In this document: positions 9,040-18,399 of the stretch, piece by piece
Numbering within the stretch: the first letter of the stretch is position 1
How the letters are laid out: every line of letters starts with the position of its first letter
Assembly (NCBI GenBank): GCA_965178125.1
Contig: CBCXTV010000008.1
Span: 1 to 51,854, forward strand
Length of the DNA: 51,854 nt
Source of the DNA: Bilabrum cf. latius
Lineage: Eukaryota; Bigyra: Bicosoecida; Bigyra; Bicosoecida
Reading direction: 5' to 3'
Notes under the pieces: generated by a model
Told to the model about the DNA's origin: nothing
The model's database searches: none
The model's input: the letters and a program-made list of their open reading frames with translations, nothing else
Program-made: the position numbers and the translations under genes

Positions 9040-11386
9040 ATGGTTGTGCTCCTCCGCAACGGGCGGAGGGGCTGTCGGCCTCGGCGCACACGTTGGTGGC
9101 CGAGCCGTCGGGGAGCCTCGCGTAGTAGCCGTCGATCCGCTGGGCGACGGCCTCGAGGCTCAGACCTGCGAGGCACGAGAGCCACACCTTGTCCTTGACA
9201 AAGTCCGGATGCGGCACCTCGACATTGAGCAAGCACTTGGGCGGAGAGCTGGGGCGCTCCTCCTTCTTCGTCAGGATCTGCCACAAGCTGGTGATGTCGC
9301 TCTGCTCCAAGCTGTGCGGGATCATCCATTCCGTGGCGATGGAAAAGCACTGCCTCGCCTTCTCCTTGATCGAGGCCACGTCCGGCGGATCGGTCGAATC
9401 GATCGTCATGCTCCGTTTCGGTCCCCACGGGAGGCCCAGCTGGTCCAACGCCGTCCCGATGCAGAAGGTGTACACGAACCTGCACAAGGACAAGTAGTCC
9501 TCCCGGAGCCACAGGTAGGCCGCTGCGATCTCGTAGGCGTCGCCGATCTGCTCATCGGTGGAGAACCAAGCGTCGAAGTCCCCAATGGCATCAGAGATCT
9601 CCTCGTACTCTTCCGGCCTTTCGCGTAGGGCAAGCACATCGGGCATGTACTTGTGCTCGTACGAGTATGTGTGGTTCTTGATCACGATGTAGCGAGCCCG
9701 GGCTTTGAGGATGCCTGCACGAAGGAGCAATTCCGTGGCTGCCCAGTCGACAATGAGCGAGCCCAAGTGGCTGACGTTCTTGAGCTGGTCCTTGTAGCCC
9801 TCGTGGCCAAACTTGTTCTTGAGGGCGCAGCCGACTCCGATAGCCACCAGAATGTCGTCATTGATCAGGCATCTGGGGCTGTGCTCCCCTGCAAACTCCC
9901 GCAGGTGGATGAGCGTTCTGCCCACCTCGAAGTCAATGTCGACTTGGCGCCTGCCGTCCTTGAAGTGCGTGTGCGAGTGCAAGAAGCCCCTCAAGGCCTG
10001 CTCGCACGCCTCGTCGCAGATCGGCCGATCATAGGCGAACGGGTCCGGCTTGAACCAGTGGAGGACGGTCAACAACGTCTTTTCAATGGAAATGGAGCCC
10101 TCCACTACGCTGGCTGTGACCCATCCACCGTCGTTCGTGCCGGACGGATCGATGTGGTCGGCGAACGGATACGTCCTTGTGTTCTGCAACGGGTTGTAGC
10201 CGCCTGGGTAGAAGGACGTTGTAGGTGACCTGTGCCTGGCGCGGACCGTCGGGAACATTGAGGCTGTGGCAGCGGTTTCAGAAGTCCAGAAGGAATGGCA
10301 TGACGAGCTGGGCTTCAGCCGATCGGCATCCGCACCAGACTCGTCCATCTGCTCGTCGTCGTCGTCATCCTTCTGGCTCTCTTCCGGCTGCTTCATGAGA
10401 TACGCCTCATTGTTCACCTCTTCGGCGGTCTTCAACGTGAGCGCAAAACGCTGGCTTCTTTCCTCAAGCACCTCTTCCCGCGTCTTGACGTCGAACAAGC
10501 CCTTGCCACCATTGAGCTGCGGGTTGAGGTGGTAGATGAGCTGGTCGAGCGTAGGGAGCGGCCACATGCCTCGTTGGATGTGTTCCGCCCCTGGAATCAT
10601 GCGGAAGTGCAGTCTGCCGTTGCTGATCATCTCCAAGACGAGCCGTGCTCGAGCCCGCCACTTCTGCCCCTTGTCGCCTGAGGCGGTCTCGTGTGCCAAC
10701 TTGCGGTTCCTCTTGTTGCGCTGGAAGTCGGCTTTGCTGTCGAACTTGCCTGGTCGCTTCCGCTGGTCGTAGTTGCTGGACCCGGAGACGACCTGGATGG
10801 CCTCCTGCTGCTGCGTAAGGCTCAGCTCCGGCGACGAGAGGCGCATGTTGGCTGGCGCGGCGCAGGTCGTGGAGATGACGTTCCCATCGGCATCGGTCAG
10901 CTCCGAGTCGCCGGTCTCCGGGCCGGTCAATGGGCCGGCCCTGTCATTGATCCAACCGACCTCGAACATGTCACGTGTGCCACCGGCTCCCTTCGGGTGG
11001 TGATGATTCATCTCGATGGTGTAGGGCACAAGGAAGCTGTAGTCCAAATGGCGGCCACCGCCGAGGGTACTTCCTAGGACATGGTAGTGGCGGTCGACAA
11101 ACCTCGTGCCCTCCGGTGTGGCATTGCCCTTGGCGACAATCTGCTTGTACTTCCGAGAGAGGACACTTTGCTCTGCGCCGTGTCCGAGCCGGGCCCTGGC
11201 GATCTGCTTGAGGTCCTGCCGCTTCTCCGGGCCGTTGAGGAACTCGTTCTCCAGCGTGCGCTTTCGGCTGAAGTCATTGAGCGGCGGGATGTCACCCTCA
11301 TAGGATTCGAGATCCATCACATAGCCCGGCCTGCATCGAACTGTCACCTTGGCGCACTTGGCCCGCAAGTCCTTGAATATGCGCAC
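9008..11386 (-). CDS. Element B ORF2, large central segment
   Basis: This is 792 codons. The first ~330 residues contain well-conserved blocks (RHYHVLGSTLGGGRHLDY, EMNHHHPKGAGGTRD, RARLVLEMISNGRLHFRM) that look like a folded domain I cannot name. Then come an acidic run (DDDDDEQMDE) with hairpin site 9 translated as ADADRLKPS, and a second folded-looking part with an Ala/Leu-rich helical segment (SLIVDWAATELLLRAG). It is fused in frame to the ADP-ribosyltransferase-like region in C; here a frameshift near 11470 separates them. There is no similarity I recognise to Gag, Pol or envelope proteins. Confidence 0.7.
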   Translation of the reverse strand: MRIFKDLRAKCAKVTVRCRPGYVMDLESYEGDIPPLNDFSRKRTLENEFLNGPEKRQDLKQIARARLGHGAEQSVLSRKYKQIVAKGNATPEGTRFVDRHYHVLGSTLGGGRHLDYSFLVPYTIEMNHHHPKGAGGTRDMFEVGWINDRAGPLTGPETGDSELTDADGNVISTTCAAPANMRLSSPELSLTQQQEAIQVVSGSSNYDQRKRPGKFDSKADFQRNKRNRKLAHETASGDKGQKWRARARLVLEMISNGRLHFRMIPGAEHIQRGMWPLPTLDQLIYHLNPQLNGGKGLFDVKTREEVLEERSQRFALTLKTAEEVNNEAYLMKQPEESQKDDDDDEQMDESGADADRLKPSSSCHSFWTSETAATASMFPTVRARHRSPTTSFYPGGYNPLQNTRTYPFADHIDPSGTNDGGWVTASVVEGSISIEKTLLTVLHWFKPDPFAYDRPICDEACEQALRGFLHSHTHFKDGRRQVDIDFEVGRTLIHLREFAGEHSPRCLINDDILVAIGVGCALKNKFGHEGYKDQLKNVSHLGSLIVDWAATELLLRAGILKARARYIVIKNHTYSYEHKYMPDVLALRERPEEYEEISDAIGDFDAWFSTDEQIGDAYEIAAAYLWLREDYLSLCRFVYTFCIGTALDQLGLPWGPKRSMTIDSTDPPDVASIKEKARQCFSIATEWMIPHSLEQSDITSLWQILTKKEERPSSPPKCLLNVEVPHPDFVKDKVWLSCLAGLSLEAVAQRIDGYYARLPDGSATNVCAEADSPSARCGGAQPCGARGRDQLR
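10302..10345 (-). repeat. Family-1 hairpin, site 9, element B
   Basis: GACGAG(T)CTGG pairs with CCAGCTCGTC, ten pairs with a bulged T. In C the two arms differ and the bulge moves to a neighbouring A while ten pairs are kept. Confidence 0.85.
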
Positions 11387-12429
11387 ATGGTCGTTGCCAT
11401 CATGGAGGACGCGCGTGGTCGAGTCGCCGCCTTCGTCGAAATCGGTGACATTGATCTCAAAGTCATTGTGCAGAGCTCCACCGGATCCATCTCATACTCG
11501 ATGAGGGCATCCCGTAGGGCGTACTTGTCGGCGTACTCCGGAGGCGTGGCCAGGAGGTAGACATGGGTGATGTGCAAGTCCTCAGGACGGAAGCCGTAAG
11601 TGGGCGACTCGCCGAAACCTCGCCACAAGTAGCTATTCGGCTTGGCGACCACCCGGAAGACGGCGGTCATGGGGTGCGTGCCATCGGTGGCCAGCACCGT
11701 GCCCGGAGGAAAGTCCTGGGTTCCACACACCTTCGGATATTTGCACGCCTTCTGGAAGTCCTTGGTCAGTCGCACCATCGGGATCTCTGCTGAGGGACTC
11801 ACCACCATGGCTCCATTGATCGACTCGATCGGGGGCCTCTTCCGCCCCTCCGAGCTGACATTGCCGAGGTACCAAGCACCGGCGGTGAGCGACCCGGTGC
11901 CGTAGCTCGGCGCGAAGCCCTTTCGGAGGATGAGCGGCACACACGAGGCCCATGTGCCATGGTAGAGACACTCCGGCTCGTGGCCATAGTCGTCCGGAAT
12001 GGGAGTGCCGTTGGGGGTGCTCATCATGTAGCCCGGCGGCATGACCGTCGCGGCGATCGAGAGCGTCTTCTGGTACATGACCTTGTTGCTGGGCCACACG
12101 AACGGAGAGTCCGGGTACGACCCGGCATGCCGGCACTCCAAGAAGAAATCATTGGTCGAGGCGCGAGGTACGAAGATCAGTGGGAGGCTCACGTCGGCCT
12201 GCTTCTGGACCGTCTCGTACTTCCAAGCGTGCTCAAGCACGCTCGGGGAGTCGACGGCCGTGTTGATGCTCGGGGGAGGCCGCAGCTCCTCCTGCCTGAG
12301 CATGCGCGCCCGGTAGTCCATGTGCTCGTGGACCTTCTGGGCGCTCGGAAGCGGTGCGTCCGGAAGTCGCCTCTCGTACTCCGGTATGGTGAACCACGGA
12401 TGGCCCTCACCCAGGTTCCGCTCGTGCAA
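11344..12429 (-). CDS. Element B ORF2, segment with ADP-ribosyltransferase-like motif
   Basis: This is 361 codons, of which the part from 12429 to about 11475 is in the shared frame. Around 11860-11970 it reads YHGTWASCVPLILRKGF followed by a Gly/Ser loop and GAWYLGN. This is the pattern of the PARP/ART fold: His-Gly-Thr at the NAD site, then I-L-x-x-G-F, then G-x-x-Y. A later block (LHITHVYLLA) could be the third strand region. If the assignment is right, the domain would transfer ADP-ribose from NAD, or be a degenerate relative. The catalytic Glu cannot be assigned with confidence. C preserves the same motif with only conservative changes. The alternative is a chance HGT motif in an unrelated fold. 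Confidence 0.55.
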   Translation of the reverse strand: MHERNLGEGHPWFTIPEYERRLPDAPLPSAQKVHEHMDYRARMLRQEELRPPPSINTAVDSPSVLEHAWKYETVQKQADVSLPLIFVPRASTNDFFLECRHAGSYPDSPFVWPSNKVMYQKTLSIAATVMPPGYMMSTPNGTPIPDDYGHEPECLYHGTWASCVPLILRKGFAPSYGTGSLTAGAWYLGNVSSEGRKRPPIESINGAMVVSPSAEIPMVRLTKDFQKACKYPKVCGTQDFPPGTVLATDGTHPMTAVFRVVAKPNSYLWRGFGESPTYGFRPEDLHITHVYLLATPPEYADKYALRDALIEYEMDPVELCTMTLRSMSPISTKAATRPRASSMMATTMCAYSRTCGPSAPR

Positions 12430-12841
12430 GAGCGGCTCGTCGTAGTACTCGTCGAAAGGCGGGTTCCGCGGGACCCACCGCTGCTGCGAGTGCTGCGAGT
12501 GCTGGTCCTCGTGGTAGGTCCAGTGCTCGTCGCTGTTCCGTGTGTACTGGGCCCACTCAGCGTCGCTCCACCAAGGAGCGCTCCGGCGCCTGGCGTTGGG
12601 GCCAGCTCCACTGCTGGCTCTCGCTGCTGGTGTGAGTCTGCTGCTGCGCCTCTCTGCCCGATGTCCAGTGGCTGCTGGATGACGACCACTGCTGTGTCGA
12701 GGAGGAGGCGCTGGGAATCGAATTCGGTTGGCCGGTGGGGTTCAGCCGATCGGCATCCCCACCACCAGTCCAAGAGCTGCCACTTTGCTGCCCGCTGTTC
12801 CCGTCCATCCATCCGGAACGCCAGCCGCTGCCGGCCGACAT
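12430..12841 (-). CDS. Element B ORF2 N-terminus (start at 12841)
   Basis: The ATG at 12839-12841 matches the ORF2 start in C (MSAGSGW). The first ~90 residues are Ser/Gln/Trp-rich and look disordered; they include hairpin site 8, translated as GGDADRLNPTG. A one-base insertion near 12575 sends this frame to a stop, and the Trp/His/Asp-rich continuation (DEHW...HEDQHSQ) lies in another frame. In this copy the ORF1 frame runs into ORF2 because a base is missing near 12955 where C has a stop. Confidence 0.6.
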
Positions 12842-15800
12842 CGCGAAAAAAAAGTATGATGCGACGGGTGATCTACTGGCGCGGGCGGCGCGCGGCAAAA
12901 CCTGGGAGCAGTCTCCTGGGACCAGAGTCCTAGAAACGGCTAATGGCGGAATGATGCACACGTAGTGAATGCCATCCACTGCGGGGCGAAAGCAAGGACA
13001 CGACCGGTGGCTGGGCGAGATGACTTGATCGGATTGGCCTGTCGACTTCAGCCGATCGGCATCCGCACGACAGGCCACACACATGCTGCTTTGGTTCGCC
13101 GTGTCATCGCCCGAGTGGTCCACAGGCCGTTTCGCAGGCCACACCTCTGACGCATGCTGAATCAACATTCTGCCGGACATCAAGGTATGCAACAAATCGC
13201 GAGACACGGCCCCCTTGGTGAGGCCGTCGGCTGTCATGTCGCGCGTGTCAAGCCAGACCATCGAGGACAAGACACGATGGTCCAAGAGCTCGCGCAAGTA
13301 TTGAACATGCACGAACAGCGATTTGTCTGCAGGAATCTTCACGGTGCTGGCTGTGACAGCTGCATACACCGACTTGGCATCAACGTACAAAGACATGGGG
13401 ACAAATCCTCCGCCCTCGCGTCGCGCGCGCGCACTCTCTGCTGTCATGGGCCCGATCTCAACTTCACACAGCATTTGGGCGACCAGAATGCCTTGGTCAA
13501 CCGCGTCGCCCGCCGAGAGGAGCTCGGCGGCGAACGTGCTGCGCGTGACGTGCCTTTGAGAACGGCATGCCCACTCAATGACGTGTGCTGGGGCTGTTCT
13601 GGTGAAGGAAGCAAGTTGGCTGGTGGGGTTCAGCCGATCGGCATCCCCATCACCAGCCCGTCCGGCATCTTGCAACTTTGCCTCGCCACTCGTCTCGCAC
13701 CTGAGGAACAAAGCACCACGGAGGCTGTAGCCATCCTCCGGCTCCTTCTTGAATGCAGCGTCCGACACAACACGCAGGTGTGGGACGCTCGTCCTATCAA
13801 ATGGCGCGAAGTGGAGCTTCTTGGGGTTGCGCTGCACCCATCGGAGCACCCGGTTGAGCTTGCGTGCATGCTCCACACGTGGCTTGGCAACATTGCGCTG
13901 GAGAGCGCAGATGAACACAAGAATGTCCACACGGGTGTGCGCCAAATATGCCAACGCGCCCAACAGAGATCGGTATAGGGCATGCAGCTCCGTTCCGACC
14001 TCGTCGTCGTCTGCTCCGGACGAGACCTGTGGATGCGCGATGGGCTTCAACGTGTTCGCAAAGTGGATTTGGTCCAACGTGACCGCTAGGGTCTTGGAGC
14101 ATTGAACATGGCGCACGCCGCAATTGGTGAACTCGTACTTGTTCACCTTGAGTTCGCCAAAGACCTTCTGAATCTCGGTCAAGACCGTCTGGACAACCGC
14201 AGGGTCCCCAGCGAACTTTAGGTCATCAACATGTTTGGTCATTATCAACTTCAGATCCCCCTGGTTGTCATGGTAGTAGCACAGCTCTTGGTCAACCGTG
14301 CTCGGCTGCAAGCCGCACTTGTCCCTCGTGACCATCTGTAGCTTGAGAGAGAAGGCGCGGGGTGCGTCAACCAGCCCCGTGCCCGGCTTGTCACAGTGCA
14401 GCACCTCTGTGCGGGGATCGAAGGTCTCGAAGCCTGGAATCTGTCGGAGTTGGGACATGTTGTATGCCGGAAGGTAGAAGTTGACCTCGCGTGCTGGTTC
14501 CCCCGTGAGCTTGGCAAGCTCCTCATAGGTGACGCCCTGGAGAAATGCCTTAGAGATATCGGCAGCACAGAGAACCCATCCGCGAAGAACGGCCTCAGAC
14601 ACAATGAGCTTCTGAGGAGCCCCTAGTCGATGTCCCGGCATAACGATCGATGTCCCACTTGTCGGCGTCCTTGAAACCACGTACGGTGAGTCGAGCTCGT
14701 ATCGTCCTCTTCGCGGTGGCTGACGAGTTCTGGAAGCCATAGCCTTCGTTGCGTCGACGGTCTGCTCCTCATACTTGAATTTGAACACCCAACGCGTATC
14801 GATCACGTTCCAAGCTTCCGTCTTCGGCTTGCGGCTGAAGCACTGCAACTTCGCCCAGGTCTGGAGCTCCTTGAGCATGGCCCCCTCAATCTCCGGCCAG
14901 TGTTCATTGACCTGCTGAGGGGAGAGAACGTCGTCGTCCCGCTGCACCACGGCGCGCCTGGTGTTGTTGGTCTCCACCTTCAGCACCAGCTGTTCGTCAG
15001 ACTTGAGGACCCGGCCATCGGTCCACATGAGGTTCGCCGTGGGATACGGAACGATGAGCTCCACACTGTCGTCGAGCTTCTCGGGTGCATGAAGCATCGA
15101 GGCCGTATGGCCGAGGACATTGAGCTCGAGAAAGAGTTCCAGCGGGAGTCGATCTTCAGGTTGGAAAGAACTGTGAGGATCTGCCGGCTTCAGCCGATCG
15201 GCATCCACACGACAGTCCTCACACCTCGCTTCCGAGGTTTCGCCCGCCGAACCCGTAAGGAGCACCGTCGCGAGAACCTGCTGCATCGCAGGATCTTCGT
15301 GAATGAAGAACTCAGAGAGAAGAGACTGCCTGGTCCCGTCGCTGTCGCCGAGGTCACTGCTGCGCTCCTCTAGAATGGTCGACAACCTTTGCACGCTGTC
15401 AGTGGCCATCGACGCTGCGTCCGACGGGACGACACCGTTGTGTTGTGCCTGCTGCTCGACGAGATCCACGGACTCCGCGTTGCAGTAGAACTGGATCACG
15501 CAATACTTGGCCCAGCATGAGCCCACTGCTGCCTGCACGGAGAATCGAGGGATATGGCCGGCGTGATCTGCGACTTGTTCATGGAAGACATACGGTCCGC
15601 CGCCGCGTGGCCACATCATGCTGACGCACAGCTCATGCCCATGCGTTCCTCCGATGTAGCGTACGCCAACGCCGGCCTTCACCGCAACGACATTGTCGAG
15701 CTGGAGATGGTTTCCGCCAAAGAACCGAGCCGCGCACAGGAACTCCGCCCTGAACTGCGATGAGAGCGGGCTCGCGGTCCTGCGCCAGCCACTTGGCGTC

Positions 15801-15916
15801 TTCTCCGGGCCCAAGTTGATGGTGGTCCCTTCATTGATCTGATTTACCATTCGCACCACGGTCGACCACACGGTCCGATGCACGGGGCCCCGAAAGTGCC
15901 GGCACTTATATTGCAC
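12557..15916 (-). CDS. pol: Element B Copia reverse transcriptase-RNase H (end of ORF1)
   Basis: This is 1,119 codons. After ~330 residues of linker come the reverse transcriptase palm blocks typical of RVT_2 (Copia): a conserved fingers region (ETEAWNVIDTRWVFKFKYEE-like), DISKAFLQG, and the catalytic HVDD at 14223-14234 (HVDD instead of YVDD). RNase H follows with VSDAAF, AAELLSAGDA, YVDAKSVYA and DTRDMTADGLTKG, giving the D-E-D-D set. It copies element RNA into DNA and removes the RNA. About 40 codons in the fingers (about 14640-14750) are in the wrong frame between two compensating indels, so the enzyme is probably dead as assembled. Hairpin sites 5, 6, 7 and 8 are translated within it. 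Confidence 0.88.
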   Translation of the reverse strand: MQYKCRHFRGPVHRTVWSTVVRMVNQINEGTTINLGPEKTPSGWRRTASPLSSQFRAEFLCAARFFGGNHLQLDNVVAVKAGVGVRYIGGTHGHELCVSMMWPRGGGPYVFHEQVADHAGHIPRFSVQAAVGSCWAKYCVIQFYCNAESVDLVEQQAQHNGVVPSDAASMATDSVQRLSTILEERSSDLGDSDGTRQSLLSEFFIHEDPAMQQVLATVLLTGSAGETSEARCEDCRVDADRLKPADPHSSFQPEDRLPLELFLELNVLGHTASMLHAPEKLDDSVELIVPYPTANLMWTDGRVLKSDEQLVLKVETNNTRRAVVQRDDDVLSPQQVNEHWPEIEGAMLKELQTWAKLQCFSRKPKTEAWNVIDTRWVFKFKYEEQTVDATKAMASRTRQPPRRGRYELDSPYVVSRTPTSGTSIVMPGHRLGAPQKLIVSEAVLRGWVLCAADISKAFLQGVTYEELAKLTGEPAREVNFYLPAYNMSQLRQIPGFETFDPRTEVLHCDKPGTGLVDAPRAFSLKLQMVTRDKCGLQPSTVDQELCYYHDNQGDLKLIMTKHVDDLKFAGDPAVVQTVLTEIQKVFGELKVNKYEFTNCGVRHVQCSKTLAVTLDQIHFANTLKPIAHPQVSSGADDDEVGTELHALYRSLLGALAYLAHTRVDILVFICALQRNVAKPRVEHARKLNRVLRWVQRNPKKLHFAPFDRTSVPHLRVVSDAAFKKEPEDGYSLRGALFLRCETSGEAKLQDAGRAGDGDADRLNPTSQLASFTRTAPAHVIEWACRSQRHVTRSTFAAELLSAGDAVDQGILVAQMLCEVEIGPMTAESARARREGGGFVPMSLYVDAKSVYAAVTASTVKIPADKSLFVHVQYLRELLDHRVLSSMVWLDTRDMTADGLTKGAVSRDLLHTLMSGRMLIQHASEVWPAKRPVDHSGDDTANQSSMCVACRADADRLKSTGQSDQVISPSHRSCPCFRPAVDGIHYVCIIPPLAVSRTLVPGDCSQVLPRAARASRSPVASYFFFAMSAGSGWRSGWMDGNSGQQSGSSWTGGGDADRLNPTGQPNSIPSASSSTQQWSSSSSHWTSGREAQQQTHTSSESQQWSWPQRQAPERSLVERR
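12730..12770 (-). repeat. Family-1 hairpin, site 8, element B
   Basis: The GACTGGTGG/CCACCGGCC stem has one G-U and one A-C. The apex variant is TGGGGATGCC...GAACC, shared with sites 2 and 6. It is read as DADRLNPTG in ORF2. Confidence 0.82.
13036..13076 (-). repeat. Family-1 hairpin, site 7, element B
   Basis: The perfect 9-bp stem GGCCTGTCG/CGACAGGCC is identical in C. It is read as ADADRLKST after the RNase H domain. Confidence 0.88.
13618..13658 (-). repeat. Family-1 hairpin, site 6, element B
   Basis: GGCTGGTG pairs with CACCAGCC (8 bp), with a mismatch next to the apex. It is perfect (9 bp) in C. The arms are shared with site 2. It is read as GDADRLNPT inside the RNase H region. Confidence 0.85.
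15173..15222 (-). repeat. Family-1 hairpin, site 5, element B
   Basis: This is the longest stem: GTGAGGACTGTCG pairs with CGGCAGATCCTCAC over 13 pairs with one bulged A and one G-U. It is read as RVDADRLKPAD. Confidence 0.88.
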
Positions 15917-18369
15917 AACGTAGCGTAGGAAAGATGGCGCCTAACATGACGTATTGCCACCTCATACAATCCTCGCAACCAACGTAGCGTGATCATGCCC
16001 CGGGACAGGTTGGTGAGGTCGACCACGGTGGCTGGGCCGTACCATCCAGAGACGTCCTTGGTCGATGGTTCCCGGTAGAAGTCAACCTCGTCGCCCAACT
16101 GAAGATGGAGCTGCTCTCCCGCAATTGTAGTGCGAGTGCCAAGTGCTCGGTTGATCCTTGCCTGGGCCGACCCCTCGACAACGGCCTGAACGGCCAGCTC
16201 TCGTAGACGGTGTGTGCTCAAGAGGTCGGGGATCCTGGTCGCACCATCTGGATAGTCGATCTGGTCGGCACTGGGCAAGATATGCGGCACTCGGCCATAG
16301 ACGGCATTGTACGGGGTTGAGCCATTGACGGTGAGGAGTGCATTGCCTGCGAAGACTGCCTCTGCGAGCACCCGTTCGAACGGAACGCTCAATCCGTCGA
16401 CGTTGCACTGCGTCACAAGTCGGTGCACGCAGTCTCGGAAAATGGCGCCCCGGCGCTCAATGTACCTCGCGTGCGTATCCTTGGGGCGCACCACCAAGCG
16501 CACACCATGGTGGTTCAAGAAGAGCTTCGCATCGTCGCTGCCTGAGATGCCTCCCTCGCCGTCCATGATAAGCTCCTTCGGAGGGCCGTGTGTCTGGAAC
16601 CAGAGACGGGAAATGCCGTTGGTCAACGTGGCTGCCTCCTTGTTCGGGATCACCTCGGCCGCATGCCACCTCGTGCAGCGGTCGAGCATGTGAAGAATGG
16701 TGTGCCCGGACATGAAGATCAGGTCGCACTCGACCTGCTCATTGAACCGATCAGGAATGGCTGCATTGCTCGCACTCGTTGGCCCTGGCCTGCTCCACTC
16801 ACGGCACACTGTGCACGAGTGCACGATACTAGGCACCAAGTCAAGTACCTTCTGCGGGACTCCTGCTCGGTGGAGCATACGCGTGAGCGTCTGAGCCGAG
16901 GCGTGCCACCATCTGACATGCAGCTTGCGCAAGACACGGCGAATGACTGCTTCATTGTTCGTGCGGAGAGCCCGGACCGAATTGCCAATGTCGAAGTGAG
17001 TCCAGTCCGGCTGCGGCGCCTCGCCGACGGCGGCATCAGCGTAGCGCGGCCTTGGAGCACGTCGTGGCCCACCCTGGCCTCGTCCGTCGACTGCATCGTC
17101 TGGCGCTTCCACCACATCCGGAGGCGGTGGCGGCGCCGGCCTATACTCCGCTGGTCCAGAGCTACGAGTAACTGTATCGGGCGAAGCGGCTTCAGCCGAT
17201 CGGCATCCACGCACTTCGCCCTGCTGCGCACGGTCTGCTGCTGCCACACGCTCTTCATCAGCCGTGCCCATGGGGCGGCCGTCGGGATCGATTGGAGCGA
17301 GCCTCGCCGTTGGCTCACTCGTGTCAGGAGGAACTGGGTCATGTGGACGGTCGCCTCGGGCAGCACGGGTGACTGGCACATAGCCAGAGGCAAATCGACA
17401 CTCCCCAAAACGTAGCGTGTGGGCAGGATCGCTCCGTTGGCATCTGTCTCGGCATGCCTGACACCCTGGGTAGAACGGAACAACATGGGGCCAAGCACAC
17501 TGGCCCACAATGCGGTTGTGCCCCGGGTCGTCCATGGCGATGTTGCGCTGGCATGCTGGACAAAGGCAGGCCTCGTTGCCAGGGGGCACACGTCGATCTC
17601 GAACTGGCTTCTGTCGCTGTCCCTGCGGTCGGGGCGTCAGCTGTGGCCCTGCGCGTGGCACTGCCCCTGAGCCAGAGCTGGAAGAAGACGACCCGACTGG
17701 GTACACGACACTGCCTGCATTGATCTGTTGCTCGAAACCGACTTCGACTGGGTAGCGCCCGACAAGTAGCGCAAGGTCGCTGCCCAACGATACGAGGTCG
17801 TCGCCACAGTCGTCGAAGTGGTCCTCGATGATCTTCGCCCGCTTCTTGGCAACATGGGGGTTGCCCGCCTCTTTCTGCATCTTGCGTCGCTCCTTCTCCT
17901 TCTGCTTCGCCTCTGTTGGGAACGCCAAGACTCCTCGGTCGCACTGCTGTTGTGGTCGGCTGCTGCTGTGGTCTGCTTCTGGGGCATGAGAGATCTGTGA
18001 TTCGCGTCCGCCCGAAGGCGGCTCCGTCGTGTTCATGTCCAATCGTCGATGGTACTTGTTGGATGATCTGCTGGGTCCGCCCGCGGGCGGGCCCGAACTG
18101 CTGAGTCTGGTGTGTCCTGGGACGCCCTGATCCCGACCGCCAGACACGCGTACCTGAGCACCCAGAAGGATCAACAGGGCAACCGCAAGTAGCACAAAGA
18201 TGCGACGGAAGAGGCCACACGTCGTCCCTCTCGTCGGAATGGAGTCACTGTCCGTGTCGTCTGGGAGGTGACATGTGCTGGCGACGTACACTTGCCGGTT
18301 GTCGCCGCTGTCGGGGACGAAAGTGCGAATGCCTCGGCGAACGAAGCGGAAGATGTCCGTGCCATGCAT
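15844..18369 (-). CDS. Element B integrase segment (ORF1)
   Basis: This is 841 codons. Near the N-terminus lies a strongly hydrophobic stretch (IFVLLAVALLILLGA, about 18160-18210), then a Pro/Gly/Arg-rich linker with CPAC and CXXC pairs. From about 16990 it is a Copia integrase: an HVRWWH...CTVC zinc-binding motif, then the catalytic core with Asp in VECDLIF, Asp in IMDGEGG and Glu in IERRGA. A C-terminal SH3-like part (WYGPATVVDLTN) follows. It would insert the cDNA into the genome. The ORF is closed on the left by a frameshift near 15900; in C the same protein continues straight into the reverse transcriptase. Hairpin site 4 is translated as RGCRSAEAA. Confidence 0.87.
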   Translation of the reverse strand: MHGTDIFRFVRRGIRTFVPDSGDNRQVYVASTCHLPDDTDSDSIPTRGTTCGLFRRIFVLLAVALLILLGAQVRVSGGRDQGVPGHTRLSSSGPPAGGPSRSSNKYHRRLDMNTTEPPSGGRESQISHAPEADHSSSRPQQQCDRGVLAFPTEAKQKEKERRKMQKEAGNPHVAKKRAKIIEDHFDDCGDDLVSLGSDLALLVGRYPVEVGFEQQINAGSVVYPVGSSSSSSGSGAVPRAGPQLTPRPQGQRQKPVRDRRVPPGNEACLCPACQRNIAMDDPGHNRIVGQCAWPHVVPFYPGCQACRDRCQRSDPAHTLRFGECRFASGYVPVTRAARGDRPHDPVPPDTSEPTARLAPIDPDGRPMGTADEERVAAADRAQQGEVRGCRSAEAASPDTVTRSSGPAEYRPAPPPPPDVVEAPDDAVDGRGQGGPRRAPRPRYADAAVGEAPQPDWTHFDIGNSVRALRTNNEAVIRRVLRKLHVRWWHASAQTLTRMLHRAGVPQKVLDLVPSIVHSCTVCREWSRPGPTSASNAAIPDRFNEQVECDLIFMSGHTILHMLDRCTRWHAAEVIPNKEAATLTNGISRLWFQTHGPPKELIMDGEGGISGSDDAKLFLNHHGVRLVVRPKDTHARYIERRGAIFRDCVHRLVTQCNVDGLSVPFERVLAEAVFAGNALLTVNGSTPYNAVYGRVPHILPSADQIDYPDGATRIPDLLSTHRLRELAVQAVVEGSAQARINRALGTRTTIAGEQLHLQLGDEVDFYREPSTKDVSGWYGPATVVDLTNLSRGMITLRWLRGLYEVAIRHVRRHLSYATLCNISAGTFGAPCIGPCGRPWCEW
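17179..17221 (-). repeat. Family-1 hairpin, site 4, element B
   Basis: The GGGCGAA..GCG/CGCTTCGCCC stem has a 2-nt bulge. C has a perfect 10-bp version. It is read in the alternative frame as GCRSAEA. Confidence 0.85.
18103..18121 (-). promoter_or_regulatory. Element B: internal copy of the 3' LTR-boundary 19-mer
   Basis: It is identical to 4615-4633 in sense (CCCAGGACACACCAGACTC) and continues with near-identity to the LTR start (an extra A, then GCAGT). It lies between protease and integrase. It could act as a central plus-strand initiation site; that is inference from position and duplication. Confidence 0.4.
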
Positions 18370-18399
18370 CTTGTTCCAAATGTCGAGCCAGGTATGTCG

